A stretch of DNA of 64,000 bases. Origin: Bacteroidia bacterium (GTDB lineage Bacteria > Bacteroidota > Bacteroidia > J057). The DNA lies in contig JAWKNO010000003.1 in the NCBI GenBank assembly GCA_041391665.1, positions 868,001-932,000 on the forward strand, given 5' to 3'. Below, piece after piece: positions 27,052 through 36,551 of this stretch. The translations under genes and the position numbers were made by a program. The notes beneath the pieces are model-generated. The model did not search any database. It saw only the letters and a program-made list of their open reading frames with translations, and was not told where the DNA came from. Each line of letters opens with the position of its first letter. Positions within the stretch are counted from its first letter, which is position 1.

Positions 27052-27381
27052 ATGAAAGTTACAGTAACCAAAAGGCACATCAATGCAGCGCGTCTGAGCA
27101 ATGGACAACGCACCCCTGTAGAACTGGCAGTGATGGAAATGGATTGTTTTGAAGAAATCAGCCTTCATCCACAAGGCGCAAACGGCTATGGGTTGTCAGT
27201 GGATGGTATGAATGTCAAACTTCCTAAAATTGTACAAAAGGGTATCCGGAAATATATAGATAAACTGGAAATGGATCCTATGAGTTTTGAAATGCCATTG
27301 GACAATGGATTGATTATGACGAAAGAAGATATGCTGTTTGAGCCATTCGAAGATAGTTTCGATTATGGCTATGGGTTTTAG
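27052..27381 (+). CDS. Small conserved-looking protein of unknown function
   Basis: The ATG at 27052 (MKVTVTKRHINAARLSNGQR) is preferred over an in-frame ATG at 27025. It gives a 109-residue soluble protein with an alternating beta pattern, TPVELAVMEMDCFEEISLH and an aromatic/Gly tail (DSFDYGYGF). There are no domains I can name and no membrane segment. It is a single gene followed by a strong terminator; codon use looks native. Confidence 0.65.
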   Translation: MKVTVTKRHINAARLSNGQRTPVELAVMEMDCFEEISLHPQGANGYGLSVDGMNVKLPKIVQKGIRKYIDKLEMDPMSFEMPLDNGLIMTKEDMLFEPFEDSFDYGYGF

Positions 27382-27425
27382 TGAGTGAATGTGGTTAGCA
27401 TAAACCGGGATCAACTCCGGTAATC

Positions 27426-27461
27426 AAAAGCCATCCTGAATTTCGGGATGGCTTTTTTTTT
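27426..27461 (+). terminator. Intrinsic terminator
   Basis: AGCCATCC (27429-27436) pairs with GGATGGCT (27446-27453) and is followed by a run of nine T. It ends the transcript of the small gene at 27052. Confidence 0.9.
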
Positions 27462-27553
27462 ATGGTGATTAAACCTTCAGAAAATCCGGCGGTCTAAGTA
27501 CCAACTTCGAATTCGTAAGCAACCTGTTCACAAAAACATTATTCTAAAAAATT

Positions 27554-28417
27554 ATGAAAACAATAAAATTCCTTATGCCCGCATTTAGCCGTTTGTCTTT
27601 TTTCGTGTTTGCCGCACTCCTGATCAGCCTTACTGCCTGTCAGAAGGAAGAAGTGGCAAATGAAATTTCTGAAGAAGAGTCAGCCCTCGCCGTCATGGAA
27701 GCGGAAGCCGAAGATTCTTATGAAATGGTAGATGAATATTCGATGGAGGCTGTTGAAATTACCGACTTCACCTCTATGGGAAGAGTGTTTGCTGAAAAAA
27801 CCATCCCTGCCTGCGCTACAGTTACGCACGACTCCACGACCAAAACCATTACGATCGACTTTGGTACAGGGTGTACCGGCCCTGATGGCAAAACACGTTA
27901 CGGGAAAATCATCGTAACCTATACCAAAAGGCTTTACATTCCCGGTGCAAAACTAAAAATCGAGCTGGAGAATTATGCAGTTGACAGCTTACAGATAGAA
28001 GGAACAAAAACGATTGAAAATGTCTCCGCTTCCTTCGTCTCCAACATCAGCCTCACCACCACGCTGAAAGACGGAAAAATCACCTGGCCTGACAATACCA
28101 CCGCTACCCGTGAGTTTACCCGCACCCGCACATGGGTACGTGAACCCAACCCCATCAATGACGAGTTTCACGTTGAAGGCATGATTCATGGTACACGTAC
28201 CACCGGGGAAAGCTATAGCGCCAATATTGTATCTCCTCTGATATTTAAACGCAAATGCCGCATTCAGGGAATCAATATTCCGGTGCAGGGGATAAAGCTT
28301 ATCAAACGCACAGGAAAACCAGATCTTACGGTGGACTTTGGCGACGGAACCTGCGACCATCTTGTCACCCTCACAAAAAATGGAAACAGCAAAGTGGTAG
28401 ATCTTTCAGGGAAATAA
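27554..28417 (+). CDS. Putative lipoprotein of unknown function
   Basis: 287 residues. The signal peptide ends in the lipobox LTAC (Cys at about residue 29), followed by an acidic linker (EEVANEISEEESALAVMEAEAEDSYEMVDEY). The body is predicted beta-rich: TITIDFGTGCTGPDGKTRYGKI (about 97-118) recurs as DLTVDFGDGTCDHLVTL near the end, suggesting a symmetrical or repeated sandwich. Proteins with this ITIDFG-GC-G motif are common hypothetical lipoproteins in Bacteroidota. It is monocistronic, between two terminators. Confidence 0.75.
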   Translation: MKTIKFLMPAFSRLSFFVFAALLISLTACQKEEVANEISEEESALAVMEAEAEDSYEMVDEYSMEAVEITDFTSMGRVFAEKTIPACATVTHDSTTKTITIDFGTGCTGPDGKTRYGKIIVTYTKRLYIPGAKLKIELENYAVDSLQIEGTKTIENVSASFVSNISLTTTLKDGKITWPDNTTATREFTRTRTWVREPNPINDEFHVEGMIHGTRTTGESYSANIVSPLIFKRKCRIQGINIPVQGIKLIKRTGKPDLTVDFGDGTCDHLVTLTKNGNSKVVDLSGK

Positions 28418-28437
28418 AATCATCGTCCTGATACCAT

Positions 28438-28473
28438 CAAAAATCCGGCTTCTGAAAAGGCCGGATTTTTTTT
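28438..28473 (+). terminator. Intrinsic terminator
   Basis: AAATCCGGC (28441-28449) pairs with GCCGGATTT (28460-28468), followed by a T-tract. It closes the lipoprotein transcript. Confidence 0.9.
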
Positions 28474-28474
28474 A

Positions 28475-28483
28475 TACCTTTGC
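28475..28483 (+). promoter_or_regulatory. -7 box of the TerB-like gene
   Basis: TACCTTTGC is a perfect Bacteroidota -7 element (TAnnTTTG) directly after the terminator and 19 bases before the next start codon. No clear -33 TTTG is seen in the hairpin region. Confidence 0.55.
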
Positions 28484-28501
28484 CGTCGGGCATTTGCCTG
28501 T

Positions 28502-29617
28502 ATGATTATGACCGAGCACGAACGCAACTTAACCACCTTCCAAAACCTATGCATAATGGCTTATGCAGACGGGCTGATTCATGAAAATGAAATCGCCGTA
28601 CTTGCTGAGCTTGCAGGGAATCTGGGGCTGGATTCGGATATCGCAGAAGAAATCATTCAAAATGCCCCGAGTCTTGATTTTCGGGTACCGGAAAAAGCAG
28701 AAGACTGCCGGCATGAACTTCACCGGGTTGTGCTGATGATGGTTACCGACGGACAGATTCATGAAAGGGAATATGCCCTATGTCAAAAGCTTGCAGGAGC
28801 TATGCAGATTGAGCTGGATTACCTTGACAAGGTAATCGAGTTTTATCTTGCCAAACAGCAGGAGCATATACAACATCTGGCCATTTTCCAGAACCTGTTT
28901 CTTGTGGCTATGGCAGATGGTGCCCTTACCCTGGTTGAAGAAGAATTCCTCCATGATGTCGCCGACAACCTCGGCCTGGGACCTGAAGATGTCGAATACC
29001 TGATAGAAAATCATCAGAATCTGGATTTTATTATACCGGAAGATGAACAGGAAAAACTCTTTACGCTGAAGAATCTGGTATATATGATGCTCGTTGATGG
29101 GGAAATTGAGCAGCGCGAGTACGAATTATGCCTCGATTTTGCCAGAAGAGTAGGAATGGGACAAAAAGAAATCGAAGAAATCCTCACTGAATATGAGCAG
29201 ATGCAGATCGATCGTTCAGAAAACCAGCATGACATTGACAACCGAAATGTCGATATCTGCCTGGATATATTTCTGAATCTCGATAAAGTCCCACATTCTG
29301 TGGAGGAAATCCTCGCTTTTGCTGAAACCCTTTTTCAGACACAGGAACTGAAATCAATGGGTTCAGACAACAAATACACACGATATTTGCTTGATTTTTT
29401 CTGGCTGATTTACGTCAGAGCCAGTACCCTTCACCGGGAACATAAAAACCGACTTCCCCTGTTACTGGATATTGCCAGATCGCAAGACAACTTTCGCACG
29501 TTGCGGGATCATGTGATCAGCCTGGAGCAGGAGTATGGGGCCACAGAAATCCCACTTCCTGAAATGCCTGACGAAATGGTACGTCAGGAACTGAGAGCCT
29601 ACTTTGAGCGGATATAA
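28502..29617 (+). CDS. Protein with tandem TerB-like domains
   Basis: 371 residues, soluble and helical. Four AxADG/x-x-DG-type turns with acidic residues (MAYADGLIHENE, MMVTDGQIHEREY, VAMADGALTLVEEE, MMLVDGEIEQREYEL) define two tandem TerB-like helical domains (about 8-120 and 122-235). Each DG-x-I/L-x-x-x-E turn could bind a metal ion. The final 130 residues are helical without a known motif. TerB proteins are linked to tellurite resistance and wider stress or membrane-surface complexes; the specific role here is unknown. It converges with the copper ATPase gene, stop codons 8 bases apart. Confidence 0.75.
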   Translation: MIMTEHERNLTTFQNLCIMAYADGLIHENEIAVLAELAGNLGLDSDIAEEIIQNAPSLDFRVPEKAEDCRHELHRVVLMMVTDGQIHEREYALCQKLAGAMQIELDYLDKVIEFYLAKQQEHIQHLAIFQNLFLVAMADGALTLVEEEFLHDVADNLGLGPEDVEYLIENHQNLDFIIPEDEQEKLFTLKNLVYMMLVDGEIEQREYELCLDFARRVGMGQKEIEEILTEYEQMQIDRSENQHDIDNRNVDICLDIFLNLDKVPHSVEEILAFAETLFQTQELKSMGSDNKYTRYLLDFFWLIYVRASTLHREHKNRLPLLLDIARSQDNFRTLRDHVISLEQEYGATEIPLPEMPDEMVRQELRAYFERI

Positions 29618-29625
29618 GTCATCCG

Positions 29626-32025
29626 TTATTCATACCGTCTGCCAGCCAGATAAGTAGTAACCAGCCCAAAAATAATCACGGTAACCGAGCTTACCGGCAT
29701 AAGAATCGCTGCGACAACCGGCGACAAAACCCCTTGTACGGCAAAGCTCAAACCCACGATATTGTAGGCAATAGAGATGCCTATGCCCCATTTCACCAAC
29801 CGAAGACTGGTGCGCGTATAAGCCAGAATCCGCGGTATGCGGTTAAAGTTTTCAGCATCCAGTATAGCATCGCATGCGGGAGAAAAATGATTGATATTTT
29901 CAGATACGGCGATGCCTGCATCAGCCTGGCGCAGAGCGCCTGCGTCGTTGAGCCCGTCACCAATCATCATTACCCGGGCGCCCTGCTGTTGCAGGAGCTG
30001 AATAAACTGAAGTTTTTCTTCCGGCGACTGCCGGAAGGCGAGGGTGGTATCTTTACCCAGCAAATCCCGGAGGCCGGAGGCCTCCGCATCATTATCACCG
30101 GTTATGAGTGATATTGGCATGGGGCGGAGATCGCCGACCAGTTCCTGCAACCCTTCGCGGTAACGATGCCCCAACCGGATATTTCCGACGATCTCACCTC
30201 CAATCGAAATATACGTACCGGGAAAACCGCCTGTGAACTTTTCTCCAGAGACATAATCATACCGTCCTACCCGGATATTCACCCCTGAGACCGTTCCGGA
30301 TACGCCTTCGCCTGTGATTTCCTCCCAGTTGGTTACGATCTGGTGATCATTTCCCTCAAGCGAACCATACAGCGCCTGGCTTACCGGGTGCACACTATGC
30401 CTTACCAAAGCGCGCACCAGCGACTGCTGAAGCAAAGTCAATGTGCCATTTTCCCAATGCACCTCCATCTCTCCGGTACGGGTTATCGTACCGGTTTTGT
30501 CAAACACTATATGAGAAATACCAGCCATCGACTCAATGACCCGGCTGTTTTTCAGATAACATTTCCACTGCCCAAGTATCCGCAGCGTATTGCCAAAGGT
30601 AATCGGCCCGGCCATTGCCAGAGCACAGGGACAAGCGACAATCAATACCGCAGTAAACACTTCCGCGGCTCTCGACGCATCAAAGATCAGCCAGTAAATG
30701 GCTGCAAAAACGGCGATCATCAAAATACCCACCGTAAATCTTTTGCCAAACCTGTCGGTCAGATTGTCCAACTGGGTCTTTTGTTCTCCCTGAAATGCCT
30801 CCTGGTTCCACAGCTGGGTAAGGTAGCTCTGTGATACATTTTTCAATAAGACGATCTCGGAAGATACACCGGTTTGCCGGCCTCCGGCATAGATTAAATC
30901 TCCGGCTTTGGCCGTTACAGGCATGGACTCTCCCGTCACAAAACTATAGTCAATCTGCGTCTCCGCCGCTAGCAGGCGGGCGTCAGCCGGAATCAGTTCC
31001 TGGTTTCTGACAACTAATTTGTCCCCTGCCTGCAACTCAGACAACATGACCTTATGTTCTTGTCCATCTGTAATTTTTGTAGCAGCTACCGGGAAATAGG
31101 CCTTGTAATCCCGATCAAAAGAAAGCGAATCGTACGTTTTCTGCTGAAACCATCTTCCGCTCAGGAGAAAAAATACCAGGCCGGCGAGTGAATCGAGATA
31201 ACCCGCAGCATCCAGAAAAAATATCTCGTAGGAACTCCGTACAAACAGTGCAATAATGCCCAGGGCGATCGGGACATCGATATTCAGATTTTTTTGCCGT
31301 AACCCCAGAAAAGCAGATCGGAAGAAGACCGAACTACTGTAAAAAAATACAGGCAATGCCAGTACCCATTGTAAATAGCCAAACAGGCGCCCCCATGAGG
31401 TTTCTATTTCCCAGTTGAGCCCCAGATATTCGGGAAAACTCAGCAGCATAATATTGCCAAAAGCAAATCCCGCAATACCCAGTTTATAAAAAAAAGATTT
31501 ATTGTTTCCCGCTGTATTTTTCTTGTCTAAATCGCCCAGGTTGATTTCTGGTTCATAACCTACGGATGCCAGCAATTCGACCATTTGGCGCAAAGTAACC
31601 CGATCTTTCAGGTAGGTCAGGTAGATTTCTTTACGGAGGAAATTGACCCGGGAACTGACGACTCCGGGATGAAGTTTATGAAGATTTTCCAACAGCCAGA
31701 TACAGGAGGCGCAATGCACTTCAGGCAGAAAAAAAGTAACTTTTACCTTTTGATCGTCGGCAAAATCCCATATCCGCGGCCCGACATCCGGTAAATCCAG
31801 CCAGGCATACCGATCCTGCGCTTTTCCGGGTTTTAATGTAATACCGGGATGTTTCTCAAGATCATAATAGACGCAGAGGTCATGCTGATTGAGAATTTCA
31901 TACACCGTCTTACAACCTTCACAGCAGAAGGATTTTTGGTCAAATACAATAGGCTCAGTCGGGCAGGTATCGCCACAATGAAAACAAGCCAGATCTTTTT
32001 GAGTATCGGTGACGGGTGTTAGCAT
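29626..32025 (-). CDS. Copper-translocating P-type ATPase (CcoI-like)
   Basis: The ATG at 32025 (MLTPVTDTQ) gives 799 residues. The N-terminus has a Cys cluster (CFHCGDTC ... FCCEGCKTVYEIL) characteristic of the Bacteroidota CcoI/FixI-type copper ATPases that supply cytochrome cbb3 oxidase. A heavy-metal-associated domain with CASC, eight membrane helices with the CPC ion site (VACPCALAMAGP), the actuator TGES, the phosphorylation DKTGT and the hinge MIGDGLND all follow intact. It exports or delivers Cu+. It is divergent from the Usp/FixL-like operon with a shared TGAC-N4-GTCA palindrome between them, and a -7 box (32030-32037) lies immediately before the start. Confidence 0.92.
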   Translation of the reverse strand: MLTPVTDTQKDLACFHCGDTCPTEPIVFDQKSFCCEGCKTVYEILNQHDLCVYYDLEKHPGITLKPGKAQDRYAWLDLPDVGPRIWDFADDQKVKVTFFLPEVHCASCIWLLENLHKLHPGVVSSRVNFLRKEIYLTYLKDRVTLRQMVELLASVGYEPEINLGDLDKKNTAGNNKSFFYKLGIAGFAFGNIMLLSFPEYLGLNWEIETSWGRLFGYLQWVLALPVFFYSSSVFFRSAFLGLRQKNLNIDVPIALGIIALFVRSSYEIFFLDAAGYLDSLAGLVFFLLSGRWFQQKTYDSLSFDRDYKAYFPVAATKITDGQEHKVMLSELQAGDKLVVRNQELIPADARLLAAETQIDYSFVTGESMPVTAKAGDLIYAGGRQTGVSSEIVLLKNVSQSYLTQLWNQEAFQGEQKTQLDNLTDRFGKRFTVGILMIAVFAAIYWLIFDASRAAEVFTAVLIVACPCALAMAGPITFGNTLRILGQWKCYLKNSRVIESMAGISHIVFDKTGTITRTGEMEVHWENGTLTLLQQSLVRALVRHSVHPVSQALYGSLEGNDHQIVTNWEEITGEGVSGTVSGVNIRVGRYDYVSGEKFTGGFPGTYISIGGEIVGNIRLGHRYREGLQELVGDLRPMPISLITGDNDAEASGLRDLLGKDTTLAFRQSPEEKLQFIQLLQQQGARVMMIGDGLNDAGALRQADAGIAVSENINHFSPACDAILDAENFNRIPRILAYTRTSLRLVKWGIGISIAYNIVGLSFAVQGVLSPVVAAILMPVSSVTVIIFGLVTTYLAGRRYE

Positions 32026-32029
32026 AGAA

Positions 32030-32037
32030 CAAAAGTA
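32030..32037 (-). promoter_or_regulatory. -7 box of the copper ATPase gene
   Basis: On the minus strand TACTTTTG fits TAnnTTTG exactly. It is only 5 bases from the chosen start codon, so the mRNA would be leaderless or nearly so. The TGAC palindrome is centred about 64 bases upstream of the implied transcription start. Confidence 0.45.
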
Positions 32038-32082
32038 AAACGGGCTTTCGGAGTGGAAAATACGCTTCGGCAGCAGGCAGAG

Positions 32083-32094
32083 TGACAAAAGTCA
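32083..32094. promoter_or_regulatory. TGAC-N4-GTCA palindrome (FNR/CRP-type operator), divergent promoter
   Basis: TGACAAAAGTCA lies between the copper ATPase and the first Usp gene. Two further copies occur at 40422-40433 and 41374-41385, also next to redox/Usp genes. The half-site spacing equals that of FNR boxes (TTGAT-N4-ATCAA), fitting the CRP/FNR-type helix-turn-helix of the regulator at 36548. A weak -7 candidate for the Usp side is TATCTTGG at 32140-32147, about the same distance away as the -7 box on the other side. Confidence 0.6.
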
Positions 32095-32166
32095 TTTTGG
32101 CAATTGTTGATTCTCATTCCCATGCGGAGAACCCGGAATTATCTTGGCTATATAAATAAAATAGTT

Positions 32167-33054
32167 ATGGCAGCCCCTCAACCATCCATAGAAAACGGTA
32201 ACCGAGTCGGGGAAAATAGTCGGATAAAAACGATATTATTTCCTACAGATTTTTCAGAAACTGCTCACAACGCCTTTGAATATGCACTTAATATTGCAGA
32301 TCAATTGGGGGCAGGAATCGTGCTTCTCCATGTATATCAGGAATTAAATATTCATCAGGGACAGATGCCAGCCGCGCTGGTAGAATCACTGAAAGAAGAA
32401 AAACTGGAAAAGGCCATCAACTTTTTTCATGAATATCAGCGGGAAGCACAGCTTCAGGTGGGAAAAAGCATTGAAGTAAGGCCTATTCTTCAGGCTGGTT
32501 TACCCGAAAAAGTGATTCCGGATCTCAGCCGCACGATGGATATTGACCTCATTATCATGGGCACATTAGGTGCCGCCAGTGTCTCTGAAAGGATATTAGG
32601 CAGCGTCACGACCAAGGTCATTGAGAAATCGGTATGCCCGGTTCTGGCTATCCCCGCAGAATGTACCTACAAACCCATCCGGCGCATTCTGTATGGAATG
32701 AGAATGGATGAAACCGAATTGAGCATTATTGACCAGATTGTAGATTTTGCCAGATTTTTTGATGCGAAAGTATATTGCACCCATGTAGGTACGGAAAAGG
32801 AAACCTGGAGCAAAATTCAGTTAAGCGCCTTTGAGCGGTTGTACAGCCTGGAGAGTGATGGGCAACTACAATTTTATGTGATCAACCATAGCGATGTGGT
32901 GAGAGGCCTGCACAATTTCATAGATGAAAATGGCATTGACCTGCTCTCTATGACTACCCAAAGAAGGGATTTGATTGACAAATTCTACGATCAAAGCCTG
33001 ACCCGGGAGATGGTACTCTATACTGATATTCCTTTATTGGCCTTCCACAGATAA
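32167..33054 (+). CDS. Universal stress protein, two Usp domains (first of three)
   Basis: I place the start at the ATG at 32167 (MAAPQPSIENG); the open frame before it has only a TTG. The 295-residue product has one well-conserved Usp domain (ILFPTDFSETAHNAFEYAL, LIIMGTLGAASVSERILGSVTTKVIEKSVCPVLAIP with the G-x2-G-x9-G(S/T) ATP-loop pattern) and a diverged second copy (KPIRRILYGMRM ... LLSMTTQRRDL). Double-Usp proteins of this kind accompany oxygen-limitation and redox genes in Bacteroidota. It heads an operon of three Usp genes, a sensor kinase and a regulator. Confidence 0.92.
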   Translation: MAAPQPSIENGNRVGENSRIKTILFPTDFSETAHNAFEYALNIADQLGAGIVLLHVYQELNIHQGQMPAALVESLKEEKLEKAINFFHEYQREAQLQVGKSIEVRPILQAGLPEKVIPDLSRTMDIDLIIMGTLGAASVSERILGSVTTKVIEKSVCPVLAIPAECTYKPIRRILYGMRMDETELSIIDQIVDFARFFDAKVYCTHVGTEKETWSKIQLSAFERLYSLESDGQLQFYVINHSDVVRGLHNFIDENGIDLLSMTTQRRDLIDKFYDQSLTREMVLYTDIPLLAFHR

Positions 33055-33061
33055 ACACAGC

Positions 33062-33895
33062 ATGATGAAACGGATATTATTTCCTACGGACTTTTCGCCG
33101 GCAGCGCACAACGCATTTACGTATGCACTGCACCTTGCAGAAAAATATGAAGCTGAAATCATATTATTCCATACCTTCCACTATGCGGCCACCGGAGAGT
33201 TTTATATATCTCCGGAACTGATTGACCGGGTGAATATGGAGCAGGAAGGGCTCGCGAAGGAGGAGTTCAAACGATATTCCGACCGCGTAAAAAAGGAGTT
33301 GGGCAAAGAAATTCCTATTCAGCACAAAATCTCGTACTCTTTTGCGATTGACGGCATTTTGCATGCGCTGGAAGAAACACAGGCAGACGCCATTGTAATG
33401 GGTACACTGGGTGCAAGTAATGCAGTGGGTAAATTTTTTGGCAGTGTCACTTCCCAGATAATCGAAAGAGTCAAAGTACCGGTATGGGCCATTCCTGCTG
33501 CGGCCAGGTACCAGGATTTTAATCATATTCTTTATGCCACCAATTTTGAGGAGGAATCGCTGACCTTGCCGACGATCATCAAAGATCTGGCAGCGCATTT
33601 CAACGCGAATCTCAGTTGTATTCATATTAATAAAAAATCCGAAGATCCATGGAGCCGGCTAAGCACAGCGGTAAAAAAGGATGTCCTGCTTGGCAATGGA
33701 AATAATATAGATTTTTTTGTCTTACATGAGCCTGATGTATGGAAAGGACTTCAGGGATTTATAAGTGAAAACCCTGTGGATCTGGTGGTAATGCTTACCC
33801 ATTCCCATGGCATCTTCGAAAGAATTATGCATACCAGTCTTACCCGAAAAGCGGCTTTGGAAGGTGAGACTCCTCTGCTGGCGCTTCACCCTTAA
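33062..33895 (+). CDS. Universal stress protein, two Usp domains (second of three)
   Basis: 277 residues starting 7 bases after the previous stop. The N-terminal Usp domain is intact (ILFPTDFSPAAHNAFTYAL, AIVMGTLGASNAVGKFFGSVTSQIIERVKVPVWAIP). The second (FNHILYATNFEEESL ... DLVVMLTHSHGIFERIMHTSLTRKAAL) keeps the fold but a weaker nucleotide loop. Two adjacent ATGs (33062, 33065) are possible starts. Confidence 0.92.
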   Translation: MMKRILFPTDFSPAAHNAFTYALHLAEKYEAEIILFHTFHYAATGEFYISPELIDRVNMEQEGLAKEEFKRYSDRVKKELGKEIPIQHKISYSFAIDGILHALEETQADAIVMGTLGASNAVGKFFGSVTSQIIERVKVPVWAIPAAARYQDFNHILYATNFEEESLTLPTIIKDLAAHFNANLSCIHINKKSEDPWSRLSTAVKKDVLLGNGNNIDFFVLHEPDVWKGLQGFISENPVDLVVMLTHSHGIFERIMHTSLTRKAALEGETPLLALHP

Positions 33896-33918
33896 TTTAT
33901 TCTTTGAAATAGCTACTC

Positions 33919-34818
33919 ATGCAAACAATCCTGCTTCCTATTGATTTTTCACCACCTTCTCGTCATGCTTTCCAGTATGCGGCCAGGCTAGGAGCCCGGT
34001 TTAAATCAAAAATTTTGCTGCTTCATGTGTATTCACCTGAAACCATAGAGCCTTTTGCGCCTCTTTTTTTTCAGAAAGCAATGATGGACCAACAGGAAGA
34101 CATTGCGCTTTCGCATTTTAAAGAACTGGAAAAGGATCTGCCACAAGAACTTTCAGAAAAAATCACCCTGGAGTTTCGCATAAACATGGGGCCAGTTACG
34201 GAAGAAATTCTCAGCTTAAGTGAAAAAATTCAACCTGACATGATTATCATGGGGATGCGGGGTGGAAATTATGCTCTCCAGAAAATCATGGGATCCGTAT
34301 CGCTTTCCGTCATCCAGCGTTCTTGTTTTCCGGTAATGGTCATTCCTGAGTTAGCAGATTTTTTCCCAATCAACAATATCGCCTATGCAACCAACTTTGA
34401 GCAGGATGATATCAAAGCCATAGGACAAGTGCTGCGTTTTTCCCGTAAAATGAAGGCCCGGGTACACTGTATTCATATCCGGCAAAATGGAAATACCGAC
34501 AACGAGTATAAGCAGCAAATCCTGAAAAAGGCCTACCAGCATGAACTTGTCATGGATGCTATTGATTTTGACACATTGGACTATGCCTCTGTTGTTGAAG
34601 GTCTTAATCAGTTTATTGATAATACAAACATAGACCTGCTGGTCATGCTGACACACCACAGAGGTGTTTTCAGCCAAATATTCTTCTCTAGCCACACCCG
34701 AAAGATGACCCTTCAGGCGAAAGTTCCTATATGGGTTTTCCAAATGGGGCATATTCCCCCATATGGAAATATTACCGGGTCGGAATCAGGACTATCAAAA
34801 AAATCCCCGATTTACTAA
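33919..34818 (+). CDS. Universal stress protein, two Usp domains (third of three)
   Basis: 299 residues, 23 bases after the second Usp gene. Domain one has ILLPIDFSPPSRHAFQYAARLG and MIIMGMRGGNYALQKIMGSVSLSVIQRSCFPVMVIP; domain two has NNIAYATNFEQDDIKAIG and LLVMLTHHRGVFSQIFFSSHTRKM. The C-terminal 25 residues after WVFQMGHIPPYG are an extra polar tail. The three genes are clearly paralogues that arose by tandem duplication. Confidence 0.92.
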   Translation: MQTILLPIDFSPPSRHAFQYAARLGARFKSKILLLHVYSPETIEPFAPLFFQKAMMDQQEDIALSHFKELEKDLPQELSEKITLEFRINMGPVTEEILSLSEKIQPDMIIMGMRGGNYALQKIMGSVSLSVIQRSCFPVMVIPELADFFPINNIAYATNFEQDDIKAIGQVLRFSRKMKARVHCIHIRQNGNTDNEYKQQILKKAYQHELVMDAIDFDTLDYASVVEGLNQFIDNTNIDLLVMLTHHRGVFSQIFFSSHTRKMTLQAKVPIWVFQMGHIPPYGNITGSESGLSKKSPIY

Positions 34819-34886
34819 TACCCTAATATTTTATTCTTTTTGCCGGACGGAAAAGTGTAAATTACCGGCAACAAATTGTTTATTGC

Positions 34887-36551
34887 ATGGAGTCACACGA
34901 GATCAATTCTTCAGCAATGCAGAAGTTTAATCTGGACGCGGCGCTTCCGGTCCTTTTCAAGGTTTGCGAAGAAGGTTTGCTGGTAATTGATGCTGAGGGA
35001 ACAATCATAGCTGCCAACACACATGCGGAGTCTATATTCGGCTATTCGGAAGGCAACCTCCGGGGTAATTCTATGAATGTACTTATTCCCCCGCGGTTTA
35101 TTCCTGCACATGATCAATACCATAATAAGTATTTTTCCGACCCTCATTTCCGTCCTATGGGGAAAGGCAGAGACCTCGTTGGCCTGCGAAAAAACGGAGA
35201 AGAGTTTCCCGTAGAAATCAGCCTGAACCCCATAAGTACCCTCAATGGTAATTTTGTGATTGCTATTGCTGTCGATATTTCGGATCGCAAAAACCATGAA
35301 AAAAATCTGGTCCGAAACAAAAATCTGCTTACAGCCATTATCGAATCAGCCGTTGACGGAATTATTACCATTTCAAAGCATGGGTCCATTGAATCTGCCA
35401 ATCACGCAGCAGAACAATTATTTGGCTATGAAAAAGGAGAACTGATCGGCCAGAAAATCAATATACTGATGCCGGAACCCTATCATAGCCGGCACGATGG
35501 GTATATCAAAAATTATACTGACACAGGGGAGAAAAAAATAATTGGTATAGGCAGAGAAGTAACAGGGTTGAAAAAGGATGGAACAACCTTTCCGTTCTAC
35601 CTGAGCGTGAGCGAAGTAGATCATGGAGAAGAAAAAATCTTTGCAGGAATTATCCACGATCTTACCCATCAGAAAGAGGCAGAAGCCGAACTGAAAAAAT
35701 ATTCGGAAAAACTTGAGCAACGTGTGGAAGCCCGGACAGAAGCGCTGGCACAGGCCATCAACGAGCTGGAAATAGAAATTAAGGAGCGGAAGCTGGCCGA
35801 ACAAGCACTCATCGTGCACCAGAAAAAAATACAACTGGCACTGGAAAAAGAAAGGGAACTCAACGAACTTAAGTCGCGGTTTGTATCAATGGCTTCCCAT
35901 GAATTTCGGACGCCACTGGCGACTATTCTTTCTTCCATATCACTGGTCACCCGTTATGAAGGGAGTGAGCATTTAGATAAACGGGAAAAACATATCAACC
36001 GCATCAAATCCAATGTACGCCATCTGACCAATATCCTCAATGATTTTCTCTCACTGAGTAAACTCGAAGAAGGTATTATCGAAATCAATATCGAAACCTT
36101 TGATATTGTCGAATGGATGCACGACCTTCTCGAAGAAATCGAAGAGCAAAAGAAAGAGGGCCAGAAGTTTTTTTATACCTACCAGGGAACAGAATCTGTC
36201 GTAGAACTGGACCCTCACCTATTAAAGAATATTCTGTTTAACCTTATCTCCAATGCAATCAAATATTCTCAGGAATACAAAGAAATTCATATTTCGACCC
36301 AGGTGAATGAAACCGATCTGGTACTGACCATCGAAGATCAGGGCATGGGCATTCCGGAATCCGATCAACCGTATATGTTTGAGCGGTTTTTCCGAGCCAA
36401 AAATGCGATCAATATTCAGGGGACCGGCCTGGGCCTCAGCATCGTAAAAAGATATATCGACCTCATGAATGGACAAATTTCTTTTTCCAGTATCTATGGA
36501 AAAGGGACCATTTTCACGATTCAATTACCCCGAAAACTGCTAATAAAATGA
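34887..36551 (+). CDS. FixL-like PAS-PAS histidine kinase with a probable haem-binding PAS domain
   Basis: 554 residues, no membrane segment. PAS1 spans about 23-135 and PAS2 about 148-262. PAS2 carries ILMPEPYHSRHDGY, IIGIGREVTG and DGTTFPFYLSVSE, which closely follow the oxygen-sensing haem PAS of rhizobial FixL: the proximal His corresponds to His203 here and the regulatory Arg to Arg223. A coiled coil (about 265-330) leads to the HisKA domain (MASHEFRTPLATI, His338) and the HATPase (LFNLISNAIKYS, EDQGMGIPES, GTGLGLSIVKRY). It should autophosphorylate according to oxygen or redox state and phosphorylate the overlapping downstream regulator (4-base ATGA overlap). Confidence 0.9.
   Translation: MESHEINSSAMQKFNLDAALPVLFKVCEEGLLVIDAEGTIIAANTHAESIFGYSEGNLRGNSMNVLIPPRFIPAHDQYHNKYFSDPHFRPMGKGRDLVGLRKNGEEFPVEISLNPISTLNGNFVIAIAVDISDRKNHEKNLVRNKNLLTAIIESAVDGIITISKHGSIESANHAAEQLFGYEKGELIGQKINILMPEPYHSRHDGYIKNYTDTGEKKIIGIGREVTGLKKDGTTFPFYLSVSEVDHGEEKIFAGIIHDLTHQKEAEAELKKYSEKLEQRVEARTEALAQAINELEIEIKERKLAEQALIVHQKKIQLALEKERELNELKSRFVSMASHEFRTPLATILSSISLVTRYEGSEHLDKREKHINRIKSNVRHLTNILNDFLSLSKLEEGIIEINIETFDIVEWMHDLLEEIEEQKKEGQKFFYTYQGTESVVELDPHLLKNILFNLISNAIKYSQEYKEIHISTQVNETDLVLTIEDQGMGIPESDQPYMFERFFRAKNAINIQGTGLGLSIVKRYIDLMNGQISFSSIYGKGTIFTIQLPRKLLIK

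Noticed and set aside
32107..32120. TTGATTCTCATTCC as a classical FNR box
   Set aside because: Only the left half matches TTGAT-N4-ATCAA; the nearby TGAC palindrome is a much better site.
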